Positions 24,463-35,206 of a stretch of DNA of 64,000 bases are shown here, in pieces. The DNA is taken from the NCBI RefSeq assembly GCF_001540865.1, contig NC_033628.1:12311249-12375248 (forward strand), written 5' to 3'. Within the stretch, counting starts at the first letter, position 1. The number at the start of each line of letters is the position of its first letter. The stretch is from Ananas comosus (Eukaryota > Streptophyta > Magnoliopsida > Poales > Bromeliaceae). Made by a program: the position numbers and the translations under genes. The notes beneath the pieces were generated by a model, which saw only the letters and a program-made list of their open reading frames with translations, did no database searches and was not told the DNA's origin.

Positions 24463-24844
24463 CGATTGTATATGAAATGTTGTCCTTTCCCAAGCTTTTA
24501 TCTTCTTAATCATCTTTTAATGAACACGGGTTATTATTGCACTTAGCTCTATGAACATTGTGCCTGCAATACACCGTATACACACAAAAAGCCAAAGCAA
24601 TTTTGTTTTACATGCAAATTGAAAACTACTAAGGACTCATTTGATATTGAGACTCATGTAATACTACTAACAGACAAAATAAAGTTGAAAAAAATATATA
24701 AAAAATATACTTTTGTATTTTTCGATAAAATAATAGAAAATATATTGTAAAAGACTTATTAAAATATACAAAAACAAATAAAATATTTTTTCATCGCACT
24801 TTCTCATCTCACGTAACATAATGTCTCCACAATTCTAAACGAAG

Positions 24845-25145
24845 TCTAAATCATTAGGCACCTACACAATTTTTTAAAAAAAATCGAGATTGTGTTGAAT
24901 TTCTAAAATTAATAGAAACTTTTTATAGCATATTATAAGTGCTTTGGTAGGAATAAACTCAGGATTTCGAGCTCTACTATATTGGCTTGAACTAATTAAA
25001 GTACATCTTATAATATGCTATAAAAAGTTTCTATTAATTTTAGAAATTCAACACAATCTCGATTTTTTTTAAAAAATTGTGTAGGTGCCTAATGATTTAG
25101 ANCGAGCTCTACTATATTGGCTTGAACTAATTAAAGTACATCTTA
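24845..25145. repeat. Inverted plus direct duplication centred on a single N (possible assembly artefact)
   Basis: About 95 bases of left arm (roughly 24845-24938) reappear as an almost exact reverse complement at roughly 25008-25100. Immediately after the single N at 25102 the sequence repeats the spacer between the arms (CGAGCTCTACTATATTGGCT and onward, first seen at 24969). Near-perfect arms and a direct repeat meeting exactly at an N suggest a scaffold or gap-fill join rather than an old transposon. Confidence 0.7.
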
Positions 25146-25161
25146 TCTCTGTTTAGGACTT

Positions 25162-25502
25162 TTTTTTTTTTTGAGAATAAGTTAGCACGCTACCTCTTTC
25201 ATTCATTGATAAAAATAAACTTAGCTACATATGTGAGGCAACTAGGCCAACAAAAGAGCAAAAGAAAAGGCAAAAGGGAAAAAAGAAAAAAAAGAAAAAA
25301 AAGAGGGGGTTAAATAGGGATATATATTAAAAAAAAGAAGAAGTTAAGTCGGGTGATAGAAAAACATTTTTCAGTATCTCACAAGATACTTGATCTTCGC
25401 GATGATTGTCACAGGATCTGAGCTATGCTTTTTAAAAATAATATTGCTTCTTTCCGGCCAGAATATCCACCAAATTACAGCCAGAGTGTTCAGGTTCACC
25501 AC
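25162..25502 (-). mobile_element. 5'-truncated LINE with coding remnant and target-site duplication
   Basis: Read on the minus strand, the segment ends in an A run (T run at 25162-25172) and is bracketed by the 9-base direct repeat TTAGGACTT (25153-25161 and 25503-25511). Its 5' part is open for about 43 codons: VNLNTLAVIWWIFWPERSN, then IIFKK, ending YLVRY-stop. This is the WxxW/WxERN-IF pattern typical of the extreme C-terminus of plant L1-type LINE reverse-transcriptase proteins. After the stop comes a pyrimidine-rich 3' UTR and the tail GAGGTAGCGTGCTAAC. The reverse transcriptase domain itself is missing, so this copy is dead. Confidence 0.85.
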
Positions 25503-27379
25503 TTAGGACTTGTTTCATAAAGAAAATGCATGAAGACCCTTTCGACTATAAGCCATTCTAAAATAGACTAGTTTAACTTAAAATCAAAAATGAGAAATGC
25601 AAGTCTCAGTCCTTTCTTTTTAATGTCTTTCTGAATAAAGAGATCTATTTTTTTTCAGCATTACTGTAGACCTAAAGAGCAATCTGTTTAATCGGACACA
25701 ACTATTGAATTGATTCATAGCATTTTAAATGGACATCAACCATATGTATATTTATACTAAATGAAAGATTAGATAGAAAATATTTGCTCAAGTTAGGCCA
25801 GATCAGAGTCATCAGACCAGATAGATCCAATTTGCTCAACCCCAAAATATTTAGTTGGTCTTCTTATAGCTATATCTAAATCGTCAAACTTTAGGTTCGA
25901 ATCAAATTCGCTTTATTGCCGAGTCAGGATCAAATCTGAACCCAATAATAGGGCACAATCAAGAATTTAAGTACAGTACCGCTGAATCGTACCGAAAATC
26001 TATCGGTACGGTACAATATGGTGCGTGTCAGACAGTGCCGATATGTGTCGGCCACAAAAAATTCATGTGTACCGACACATAATAGTATAAAATATTTTTT
26101 TTATTAACAATAAAATATTTTAACAATTTATTATATATTATTATCAATTTTTTTGAATTTTATTAAAAAAATTATTTATTATTCTGAATAATATTTTGAA
26201 CTATGTCACTAACACTAGAACTGAATTATATCGATGTCTTATTATCACTATAAGGTGCAGTAGATAGGGCCAAAATCTTGGGCCATCTCTATTAATAATG
26301 AAAAATTGCATTTTAAAGATTTGGTCCTCTGTGCATTTGAAAGCTGCCACGTGTCCTCCATAGTCAACACTCAACAGCATCTATCTAGAGGGTCCACGGT
26401 CAATAGAATCATTAAGTGCGACCACGGCTATGGCACTCAATCAAATCTTTTTCGTGATCTCCTCTCCTTACCCCGTTTTTAGCCGTCCGATCATTCACCC
26501 GTTAGAATGGGACGGCTCTCCTCTCAACAGACCCGGGAAGCGCTCCGTTTCCTGCGCCACAATTTTTTCGCTATGACCAACTAATATGACATGACACAAG
26601 AAATGTAGCTATAAAATATTAAATTGGTAATATTATTAATAAATTTTATTTTTATATCAACAGATAAATTTATTAAATTTTATTAAATTCAATAAATATG
26701 GTGCGCCTATGGTAACAATGACTACTCCAAGTCTCCAATACGACTTTCTTAATTAACTCATATGCACATAAAGTTGCAGCTTTTTCCGTAATTTGCCCAC
26801 ACAAAAATTATAATATTTAATTTATAAAGTTGTAAATTTTTGGAGGATAAAAATTTAAAGCAAAACTAGTATAGAGGATGAACCATGTGAGAGTCCTATA
26901 AACTTTAGAAAAAATGATTGGCCAAATATAAACAACAAATTTTCTTTGTCACGTCATTTACGAACAAAGCTATTACATGAGAATAGTATTACTTGATTTA
27001 GGCATTTTGCTGATCTGCGTAATTTAGTGATCTTTTTTTATTTAAAATTATTTGTTAAAGCTGTGGATTTAGAAAAGGCCCGATAAAAAAGAATAAGATT
27101 TTCCTTTTTTTATTGAGTGCCATTTGGAGAAGTAAGGTAGTTAAAGTGCAAGAAAAAGTATTACTTACTGAAAAAAATAATAATAATAAAATAAAATCTT
27201 TAAAACGTGACAATAAACGAAATCACCTTGAAGGAGCAAATGATGTGGACCAAAACGTTTATTATATTATTATATAGAGCACGTGGATGCGTATCATTTT
27301 TAATTAATTAATTAATTTCTTCGTACGTTCCAGAAACTCAACGGTCAAATTCAACACATACCACTGCTCGTCAACATTA

Positions 27380-27382
<3 letters not shown>

Positions 27383-27411
<29 letters not shown>
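27383..27411. repeat. (TA)n microsatellite
   Basis: About 14 TA units directly beside the left end of the fold-back element; another (TA)n run (27953-27976) lies beside the right end. Confidence 0.85.
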
Positions 27412-27415
<4 letters not shown>

Positions 27416-27950
27416 TAGGCTACTATACTAACAATAGTACCGAGCTCCGGTATTATAGTGTTTGTTTTCGATCTTAAAGCGTTCAAATCAACGATCCACA
27501 CCGTTAAATATGATCTAAGGTGTATAAATGTCTTAGAAATAAAATTTTAGTTTTTTTCGATATCGTTTACTTAGTAAATAAATTATATCAAAATGGACGG
27601 TGCAAATTGAATAATCTTTAAAATTTGAGTATAGGACTTTTAAATTCAAGATCAAGAATGTTAACCTTAATCTATATAATTTAAAATATTTTCTATCAAA
27701 ATTTGAAGAAATTTAGATTCTTCTACACCGTTAAACTCCAAACTTGTCATAATAACCATTGAAAATTGATAATTTTGAAATAGTTTGATCATAAAATGAA
27801 CAACATCAAAAAAATATAAAATTTTATTTCTAGAAACTTTAAATACCCTAGATCAGTTTTAACGGTGTGGATCATTGATTTGAACGCCCTAAGATCGAAA
27901 ACCAACACTATAGTACTGGAGCTCGGTACTATAGATAATATAGTAGCCTA
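27416..27950. repeat. Large fold-back (MITE-like) element, about 535 bp
   Basis: Left terminus TAGGCTACTATACTAACAAT and the reverse complement of the right terminus TAGGCTACTATATTATCTAT begin inverted repeats. These continue through AGTACCGAGCTCCGGTA and TTTTCGATCTTA, then GTTCAAATCAACGATCCACACC, for well over 100 bases. The centre is AT-rich and has no coding potential. Both ends abut (TA)n runs, fitting insertion into TA. Internal words such as TTTTTTCGATATCGTTTAC also occur at about 45975, which points to a related element there. Confidence 0.7.
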
Positions 27951-29761
27951 GCTATATATATATATATATATATATATCACTCATTCGTTTTCACCTGTTC
28001 GACCTGTCCATCTTATAACCATCCGATCAGTAAGCATTTCGTATTGTATTGATTCTCTATTCTTCTAACTAACTTAGAAAATCCACCTCCTCCAAAAGTG
28101 ACAAAATTCTCACGGAACTCCCTCCGATCGAGAGCGACATAATTGTCGCAGACTACTCAATAATTTTACTTGCAAAGCCCGTGACATAATGCTTCTAATA
28201 TTTTCACACTTATCTTAATCTCAAAATATAAAATAATATCGTAAATACTTTTTACGGATTTATCATCAAAGAAATAATTATTGCCAGATACATCTCCATT
28301 CCATGTTAATTCCGGAAGGTTCTCATCCGCAATTCAGTAACGTTGCATAATATAGGCTATAAAATACTAGAATTTTTTTTTTTTTTTCGTGAAGGTAATA
28401 GAACATCAAAGCAGTTGATAGACGCAAGAAGGATGTACCAAGCACCATAATTAGCATGCTGTTCGTTAATAGTTGCTGCTAAAGTATTTCAATTGTTCTA
28501 TATTAAACACACTCTAAAACGTCGAACGAAAAAAAACAAAGTGTATGCGTCATATAAGTGTTAAACTAAAGGAGATAACCTCTGTGCTACCATGCATGTT
28601 CTTTTGTCTTCGCTCCAGCTTTGGAACACCAACTTCGTTCTAATCGCAACTACTAGCTCTTATAATTGTTTTAGAACAAGAATATATAATTGTACATATA
28701 AACCGGATAAGTTAAATTATACATGTGGTCTACAGTGGTTATGACATATACAATTTTAGTCAAACATATCATTACAATAATCACGGACGAATCATGATAC
28801 AACAACAGAGAGAAGAGTTGGATTAGAATACATAGAATTAGTGCGTCGGCTAATTAACTTCTCACCTAATTTTGAACGTGAGTTTTGAGTACACAAAGTG
28901 ATGGATAAATTGTTAGAATTAAGGAAACTGTCTAAAATAAGTCATAAGCCCGTATATAGAAACCCAATTATCGCTTACTCCATTTACCACGTGCCAATTC
29001 GTTTGGAAACACTGAATCATGTATCATTCCATCGAAGTGAGTGACGCATTAATTAAGCACCTCGTGTGTTACAACATACGAAGGCTACTCTGTATTGTTA
29101 TGCCGTGTAAATAATACAAGAGTGTGTTCGGTTCATGATTGGAGTAAAGATAACAAATAAAATTAAATTGTACTGGAATAAGAGAAATTATAAATTATTT
29201 AAAAATATTTGATTTATTATTGAAATAAAAATCGGAATAGATTGGGACATTCAAGATATTAAGAGAAAATTTTGATTAAGAAAAAAAAATAATAAAGAAA
29301 GAGAAGATCAAAAGAAATGATGAATATATAAAATAGATGAATCAAATAAATCTTAAAATGTTTACGGACTATTCATCTTAAAAAAGATAAGAAAAAAGAA
29401 AAATAAAATCTCAGAGTGTTGAACAAAAATTCAAGCTTGTCAATTGGAGATAAATGCAAAAATCTGTCCGAGTAAAATGATTATTATAATTTATAAATAT
29501 GGCCGGACCCACACTTAAGTACTTAACCCCACCCAAAGGCGAAAGGGACCCGCTTCTAGAAGAGGCTCCTTATCTTTTCCTCTCTCGCACCCAATCACAG
29601 CCCACCGTGCTGCTTCCCCGAAATCGGCGCGTAAACCAACGGCTCTCCTTTCTCCAACCCGACCCGCTACAAAAAAACCAAAAAAAAAAAAAAAAAAAAA
29701 AGTAAAAAAACACCCATGGTCAAAACCACAGATTAACATCATTTACCACATTGTCTAGTAA

Positions 29762-29762
29762 N
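29762..29762. other. Single N in a poly(A) run
   Basis: One undetermined base followed by 21 A in the upstream region of the ERF gene; the local homopolymer length cannot be trusted. Confidence 0.95.
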
Positions 29763-30033
29763 AAAAAAAAAAAAAAAAAAAAATCCTCGAATGCTTACGT
29801 GTCACGCCTCGGTGGCGACCTCATCTCCGACGTCATCACCAATGATCAACCCACTCCCCCCCCCCTCTCCACGTGCTCCGAGTTTTTTTTTTTTTTTTTA
29901 ATTTTCTCGTCACCGAATAATCAGATAATCCCCAAATATTCATATTTATTACGTCATCCGAAGGGAAATGGTTCAATTTTTGTCACGTGCTCCGTGGCGA
30001 GGAAACTTCACCGAAGCTCCAACCCGTCTCTGA

Positions 30034-30040
30034 TATAAAT
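30034..30040 (+). promoter_or_regulatory. Candidate TATA box of the ERF gene
   Basis: TATAAAT in the context CTGATATAAATCCC, 124 bases before the ATG at 30164. A C/T-rich tract follows, as often found around plant transcription starts. Confidence 0.5.
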
Positions 30041-30163
30041 CCCTTCGCCCTCTTTCTCTCTCCTCCCCCCAACCCACCCCCACCCCAAAAATCCACTCGA
30101 CTTTGAGCTCCGCGATTCTCCCTCCGCTTATTCTCACCGGGGGAGGTGACCGTAAGCGCGACG

Positions 30164-31030
30164 ATGGACCCCGAGTTTCTCGTCGAGAGCATCCGCCGCC
30201 ACCTCCTCGACGATCCCGAGGAGGTCCCGTCACCTGCTGCTGCTGCTGCTGCTGCGGCGGCGGGGGCGGTAAGCGTACCGCAGGGGCCCCGCGCGTACGC
30301 GCGGAGCTCCAGCTTCGGGAGCCTCGTCGCGGATCAGTGGAGCGACCTCCCCTTCCGCGCCGACGACGCCGACGACATGGTCGTGTACGGCGCCCTCCGC
30401 GACGCGTTCTCCCTCGGGTGGCTCCCCGTCGACGGCGCCCCCGCGCCGGAGGAGGCGGCGGAGGCGCCGCCGANNNNNNNNNNNNNNNNNGAGGCGGCGG
30501 AGGCGCCGCCGACGCGGGCTCCGGCTTCGGCGGCGGCGGCGGGGGTGGCGAGGGGGAAGCACTACAGAGGGGTGAGGCAGAGGCCGTGGGGGAAGTACGC
30601 GGCGGAGATTAGGGATCCGGCGAGGAACGGGGCGAGGGTTTGGCTGGGGACGTTCGAGACCGCGGAGGAGGCCGCGCTCGCGTACGACCGCGCCGCGTAC
30701 CGGATGCGCGGCTCGCGCGCGCTCCTCAACTTCCCCCTCCAGATCGGCTCCGAGCAAGCCGCCGCCGCCGCCGCCTCTCCGGCGCCGGCGAAGCGCCCCT
30801 CGCCGGAACCCTCGTCGTCGCCCTCCTCGTCGTCGACCTCGTCGTCGTCGTCGCCGAAGAGGAGAAGGAAGAGAGGGGAAGCGGCGTCCGTGGCGGCGGC
30901 TCCGGCTCCGGCTCCGGCTCAGAGTTCGATCCCGGTTCAGACGCAGACCGGGTTGGTATTCGCGACCGGACCGGAGGTAAATTTCCCGGTCGGGCCGCTG
31001 ACACGTGTCGGTCAGCTTTTGGTTAGTTGA
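30164..31030 (+). CDS. AP2/ERF transcription factor (group IX-like ERF), with an internal N gap
   Basis: Single-exon frame of about 288 residues starting [20 protein letters not shown], an N-terminal motif seen in ERF1/ERF2/ERF5-like group IX proteins. A poly-Ala run and acidic segments ([16 protein letters not shown]) follow. The single AP2 domain (about residues 133-191) contains [40 protein letters not shown] and ALLNFPL. The Ala and Asp diagnostic of ERFs rather than DREBs are in the expected WAAEIRD-type context (KYAAEIRD). A Ser-rich stretch and a basic KRRRKR nuclear signal follow. Such proteins bind GCC boxes and act in ethylene, jasmonate and defence responses. Seventeen Ns at 30474-30490 sit between two copies of the same 22-base segment, so residues around 104-116 are uncertain. 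The upstream in-frame GTG at 30146 is not the start. Confidence 0.93.
   Translation: MDPEFLVESIRRHLLDDPEEVPSPAAAAAAAAAGAVSVPQGPRAYARSSSFGSLVADQWSDLPFRADDADDMVVYGALRDAFSLGWLPVDGAPAPEEAAEAPPXXXXXXEAAEAPPTRAPASAAAAGVARGKHYRGVRQRPWGKYAAEIRDPARNGARVWLGTFETAEEAALAYDRAAYRMRGSRALLNFPLQIGSEQAAAAAASPAPAKRPSPEPSSSPSSSSTSSSSSPKRRRKRGEAASVAAAPAPAPAQSSIPVQTQTGLVFATGPEVNFPVGPLTRVGQLLVS
30451..30512. repeat. 22-bp direct repeat flanking an N gap inside the ERF gene
   Basis: GAGGCGGCGGAGGCGCCGCC plus GA occurs just before (ending 30473) and just after (30491-30512) the 17-base N gap (30474-30490). Gap plus one repeat copy is 39 bases, exactly 13 codons, so frame is kept whether or not the second copy is real. 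Confidence 0.9.
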
Positions 31031-32072
31031 GTGGCATCGGATTAGAAAGTGAGCGATTTTCCTTCTAAAGGTCAAAAGATGGAAAGGGCGAGGAAAAGTC
31101 AAACGAAAGAAGCAAAATACCCTTTTATATTAGAGCAGCAAGGATGAGAAAGATAATTTTGTCACACATCTTGAAAAGATGCACTCTTTTTGTGATATCT
31201 ATGATTAAAAATAAATGTATATATATATATTTTAAAAAAAAAATTTGTGTCCGAGATACATACTTTGCAGCATCGCTATTGAAAAATCTAAAAGCATTTA
31301 TTGGATGAAAGAAGAAACGACAAAATGAACACAATTGCATGATTCAGCATCCGATAAGCGCGCATTGGAACACTTATTTGTCAATAAAGTTTTTGCTTTC
31401 AGAAGAGGTTGGGTCCCCCACTTTTTTTGAATCTTTAGGATTTGAAGTGATTGGCTTTAGAGATATTATGTTTTACTCTTTGATGAAATTAATTTTCTAT
31501 ATTGTAAGGTGGTTTTAAAAATGAGAGTCCTATATACCGAACACTGTGATGGAGAATGCATTTATCAACATTTAATGAGGCCATTATTGTTCTTAGAACA
31601 CTACAACTAGCCTAGCGTGGATTATGTAAGCATCAAAATTGCATTACCCACTAAATCATTGTTAAATACGTGGCCACGTAACCTAATCCCAATAATGATT
31701 ATACTAATAAATTAGCCTTTGACTAATGTTGCGCTCATCATAAATTTGAGGGTAATTAATTGCTTTCACCACTTCCCTCATAATATCTCTTGTCATCTGC
31801 TCTTTCTTCGTCACGTTCCATGTGCATCATAGTATTAAATTATCCAAACAAGCAAGCTACTTTGTGAACTAGTTACTAATTTATTATACAATTATTTGTA
31901 CTTGATTAAAATTTATAAATTGAGGGTTAATTACTAGTGCACGCCTACAAGCTATTAAACATTGTTTTTTGGGTTACTTTTGTAGGTACGAATTAGTTAT
32001 TACTGGTGGAGGTATATAGATCATTTAATTCACTAACTAGTGGTAAAATTTGCTAACTTAACAGTAGCGGTA

Positions 32073-32204
32073 ATTTTTTTTTAAATATGTTACCCACTTT
32101 GTTTATTTTTTTAAAAATAAACTCAACTAGAAGGCTTTTGAACTTTGGATCTTGGATACCAACCATCAAATTCTTTGTTACTTACGCTAGGGACGGTCAG
32201 TAAT
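32073..32204 (-). mobile_element. tRNA-like SINE copy 3 with target-site duplication
   Basis: Minus-oriented. It starts at a T run (the A tail), continues through a degraded GTTACCCACTTTGTTTATTT tail and AATAAACTCAACTAG, and ends with the family 5' end, here CTTACGCTAGGGACGGTC. It is bracketed by the 10-base direct repeat AGTAGCGGTA (32063-32072 and 32205-32214). Confidence 0.75.
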
Positions 32205-32470
32205 AGTAGCGGTATTTCTACAAAGCTTTATATGGTTAGAAGGGTAAACTTGATGCTTTAAATTTTATAAGTTTAATTTACTAACTTATTGTTTTTTTTT
32301 TAGAAATAAACTAAGTTGGAAATACGAAACAATTAGGCTTTAAATTTGGAATCTTGGATATCAATCATTAAACCTTTTGCCACTTACATTAGGGCCGGTC
32401 GGTAAAAGTAGTGGTATTTCTACAAAGTTTTATATGGATATAAGGGTAAACTTGATGCTTTAAAATTTAT
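32205..32470. repeat. Tandem segmental duplication, period about 202 bp
   Basis: GGTATTTCTACAAAG, TTTATATGG and AGGGTAAACTTGATGCTTTA occur at about 32211-32260 and again at about 32413-32462. Each is preceded by a SINE remnant. Confidence 0.75.
32291..32402 (-). mobile_element. tRNA-like SINE copy 4 (3'-shortened)
   Basis: Minus-oriented copy reading AGAAATAAACTAAGTTGGAA after the T run and ending ACATTAGGGCCGGTCGG. The tail region with the TAGCRTGCTA motif is missing. It sits in the second unit of a roughly 202-bp tandem duplication with copy 3. Confidence 0.65.
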
Positions 32471-33784
32471 AAGGATATGCAAGCCATTTCTCTATTTTTG
32501 AAGGAATATACCGGTAATTAACCCTTTTTCAATTAGTCCCTATTTGATTGGAAATATCATTAATCATGAGGTTCATTCCAGTCAAATTTTGAACTATTTT
32601 TGGTGTTATGAGGTCCCCATCACTAAAGAAAAGAATACCAAAGAATCTTTGCCATTTCACTCATCATTTCCTCTCAAAGCACTCTCTTTTTTTTCTCAAG
32701 AAATTAAACAAAAAAAACCTCTTCTACAATTATCCAATCTAAAAAAATTACTTATTCCATGCTATAGTGTAATTCAACATGATTTTACCGCAAGACTTAA
32801 CACACTAATGTAACAAAAAATAAAAAGGGAAAAGAAAAGAAAGGATAATGATTAGATATCGTAAGCTATTTATCTTTCTCTCAAATGGCGTTAGCTGTTT
32901 ATAATATTTTCTACCAAATATCTATTACAGAGAGGGTTTTATTGTCTTTGTGTCGCACAAGGGGGAGGAATGAGAAAGGTAAGCGCAAACCATGTGCAAT
33001 CAATTCCATGCTTTTAATACAATCAATTCCATGCTTTCAATTTAAATCACAACCTCTTTTGGACTTTCCAAGCCAAGTATTCAAAGAATCAGCATTTACT
33101 ATAAAACCCTAAAACTGTGGTCAATTATGTGGCTGAGAACTTCACAAGTCCTTGCTTATATCATGCGAGTTGGTGGAACTCGTTGAATATTCGAAAAGAA
33201 GATTCTAATCTATTACTGCTAATTTGTCATCATCGACCCCCAATTCAATCCCGTTGTGCCCACCATGTACTACTAAACTCCTCTAGCTTGAGAATCACGG
33301 CCGTCTGATCGAATTCCGATGGCTCTTAGGATGTAGTTCGAGATCGAAGCCTTTGATCACCTATAATTCCATTGTTATTGTTAAGACGCGACTACAGAAA
33401 ATCTATAAAGCAACAAAAAAAAAAAACTGAAGCGCAAACCCGCATGGAAAAAGATAACACGTTATACAGGATTAACAAACAATACTAGATCGCCTATAAT
33501 CTAATTGCTTCAGAATATAGTATTTCTATGTTTGGGTCATATACAGTAGTATAATGTCAAAATACAAGCGATATTAAATATAGCGATAAAAACATTGAGC
33601 TTCTTCCAAGTGAGCTTTAAATGAACCAAGTGGGCCCAAAAGGCCAGCCCACCTATACTCCCATATATGGCCCATTACTCATCTCTTCTCTTCTCACTGA
33701 AGAGTAAAGAGCCCTCAAACCGGAATGACACGTGGCACTGCATGCGATACTTCTCACTCCCATGCCAAAAGTTTGGTACTTTTA

Positions 33785-34565
33785 GGGGCTGTTTGGTTGG
33801 ATGTAGTTGCAGAAACAGTATAGTTGAAAATACATGCAGTTGCAAATGCTGCAGTTGTAACTACACCTAGTCTGTTTAGTTTTACGCAGTTGCAACTGCT
33901 GCAGTTGCATTTCTTCTGTTTGGTAATATGAAGCTGATAGTTGTATTTGTGAATTTTATCACCTTTTCAGATAGAGTGGTGAGATTACCTTCACTAAACA
34001 TAAAATAATTGTATAAGTTTATTAATCATTTAAATTTACTATTTATAAATAAATAAGTAGATATATATAATATTCTTCAACTTAAAATTTACACAGCTAA
34101 TTATTCAACTTCTTAATAACTTTTCAAANNNNNNNNNNNNNNNNNNNATACATATATCCATTTATTTTTATGAACATTTATTTGAGTATGATTATTTTAA
34201 AAAATCCGTTATGTTCGAAACACGTTTTTTAATTACAGTACGGGGCCTAATGAGCAAAGGGGCCCGAGCGATTGTCTGGGCGGCAAATGTATCCATAAAG
34301 GAGACATATGCTTTATTATTTATTTATTTAGCTATTTATTTATTTATTTATTATTGTTAATTTGTGGGTGATCCTATCCCTCACCAACTACTGCAGTTGG
34401 AACTACGGTCAATTTGGATGTAGTTTCAATTGCAGCATTTGGACCTTCTTATGTAGTTGGAACTGCAGCAGTTGAACTCAACTACACTAAGCCAAACAAA
34501 GGAATTAAGGCTGCACGCATTTGCAACTCCACTGCAGTTGCAAATGCGTGCAACCAAACAGCCCC
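33785..34565. mobile_element. Non-autonomous PIF/Harbinger-type (Tourist-like) element
   Basis: Terminal inverted repeats GGGGCTGTTTGGTTGGATG at the left (33785-33803) and CAACCAAACAGCCCC at the right (34551-34565) are flanked by the 3-base duplication TTA (33782-33784 and 34566-34568). Both the TIR and the TTA duplication are the signature of the PIF/Harbinger superfamily. Sub-terminal regions repeat the words TGCAGTTGCAA and GCAGTTG on both sides. The middle is AT-rich and includes a 19-base N gap (34129-34147) and TTTA runs. No transposase frame is present. Confidence 0.85.
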
Positions 34566-35206
34566 TTATTGCGTTTCGCAGGCATAATCTGGTGGTTAAC
34601 TTACTAGACTGGTTTCCAATAGCGAAAAAGATTAGTGCGGAGGTCCTTCCACGAACACAAATTGAAACCAAGCACTTGCGTTCAGCTGTTGTTTCCAGCA
34701 GTTGTAGCGAAGCCGCTGAAGTCAATTGTAGGATCAATTCAATGCGAGTTCGGTGGATTAACAAAAAAAAAAAAAAGAAAAAAAAAAGAAAAAAAAAAAG
34801 AAAAGACAAAATGATGAAAAAAAGACAAAATGATGGCACGAACGGTGAAAAAGATATACTATTATGTACGGAAGAGAGCTCATGAGCCGCTTTAGATTTA
34901 CAGTTTTTTTTGACAATTCTAATAATATATGCTTTTGCCTTCAACTCGTTTAAGTGAACCCCAACCGAACAAACCGGCCCAAGAAAAGGATAAGCCAATT
35001 CCATTCATTGCATGCAAAATCACGAGGGTCTACAATTGAGATATGGAGCAGCTTGGACTGGTCAGATATATCATTGAGGACTACAAAGTACATCCATGAG
35101 AACTACAACAACTGACACATTACAACAATTATAAGGAAACAATAGCCCACATAACGTCGAGAGAGATAGAGAGAGGAGGGAAAAAAAAGGGAAAGAGAAA
35201 AACCCT

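Larger units (their letters stand above)
23081..30163. other. Large intergenic region, about 7 kb, repeat-rich
   Basis: No gene recognised. Contents listed separately: two LINE 3' ends (about 23935-24060 and 25162-25502), a short tandem duplication (24428-24462), an inverted duplication at a single N (24845-25145), a (TA)n-flanked fold-back element (27416-27950) and an N in an A run (29762). The segment around 25960-26090 has repeated CGGTACGG/GTGTCGG words that look like an old dispersed repeat of unknown class. From about 29500 the DNA becomes C-rich and holds the ERF promoter, with homopolymer tracts. Confidence 0.55.
31031..35206. other. Intergenic region between ERF and D6PK-like genes
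   Basis: ERF 3' UTR on the left and kinase 3' UTR on the right (down to about 35050). Contents listed separately: two SINE remnants in a tandem duplication (32063-32470) and a PIF/Harbinger-type element (33785-34565). The stretch 32500-33780 has only short frames with no recognisable similarity. A homopurine tract (34763-34830) makes the long Lys-rich frames there meaningless. Confidence 0.5.

Noticed and set aside
25880..25930. GGTTCGAATCAAAT as part of a tRNA gene
   Set aside because: No acceptor stem or A box at the right distance; a chance B-box-like word.
30230..31102. 290-codon minus-strand frame across the ERF gene
   Set aside because: Arg-rich shadow of a GC-biased gene; the plus strand carries the AP2 domain.
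34426..35004. 192-codon minus-strand frame in the kinase 3' region
   Set aside because: Passes through an A/G homopolymer tract and the end of a transposon; composition is low-complexity.
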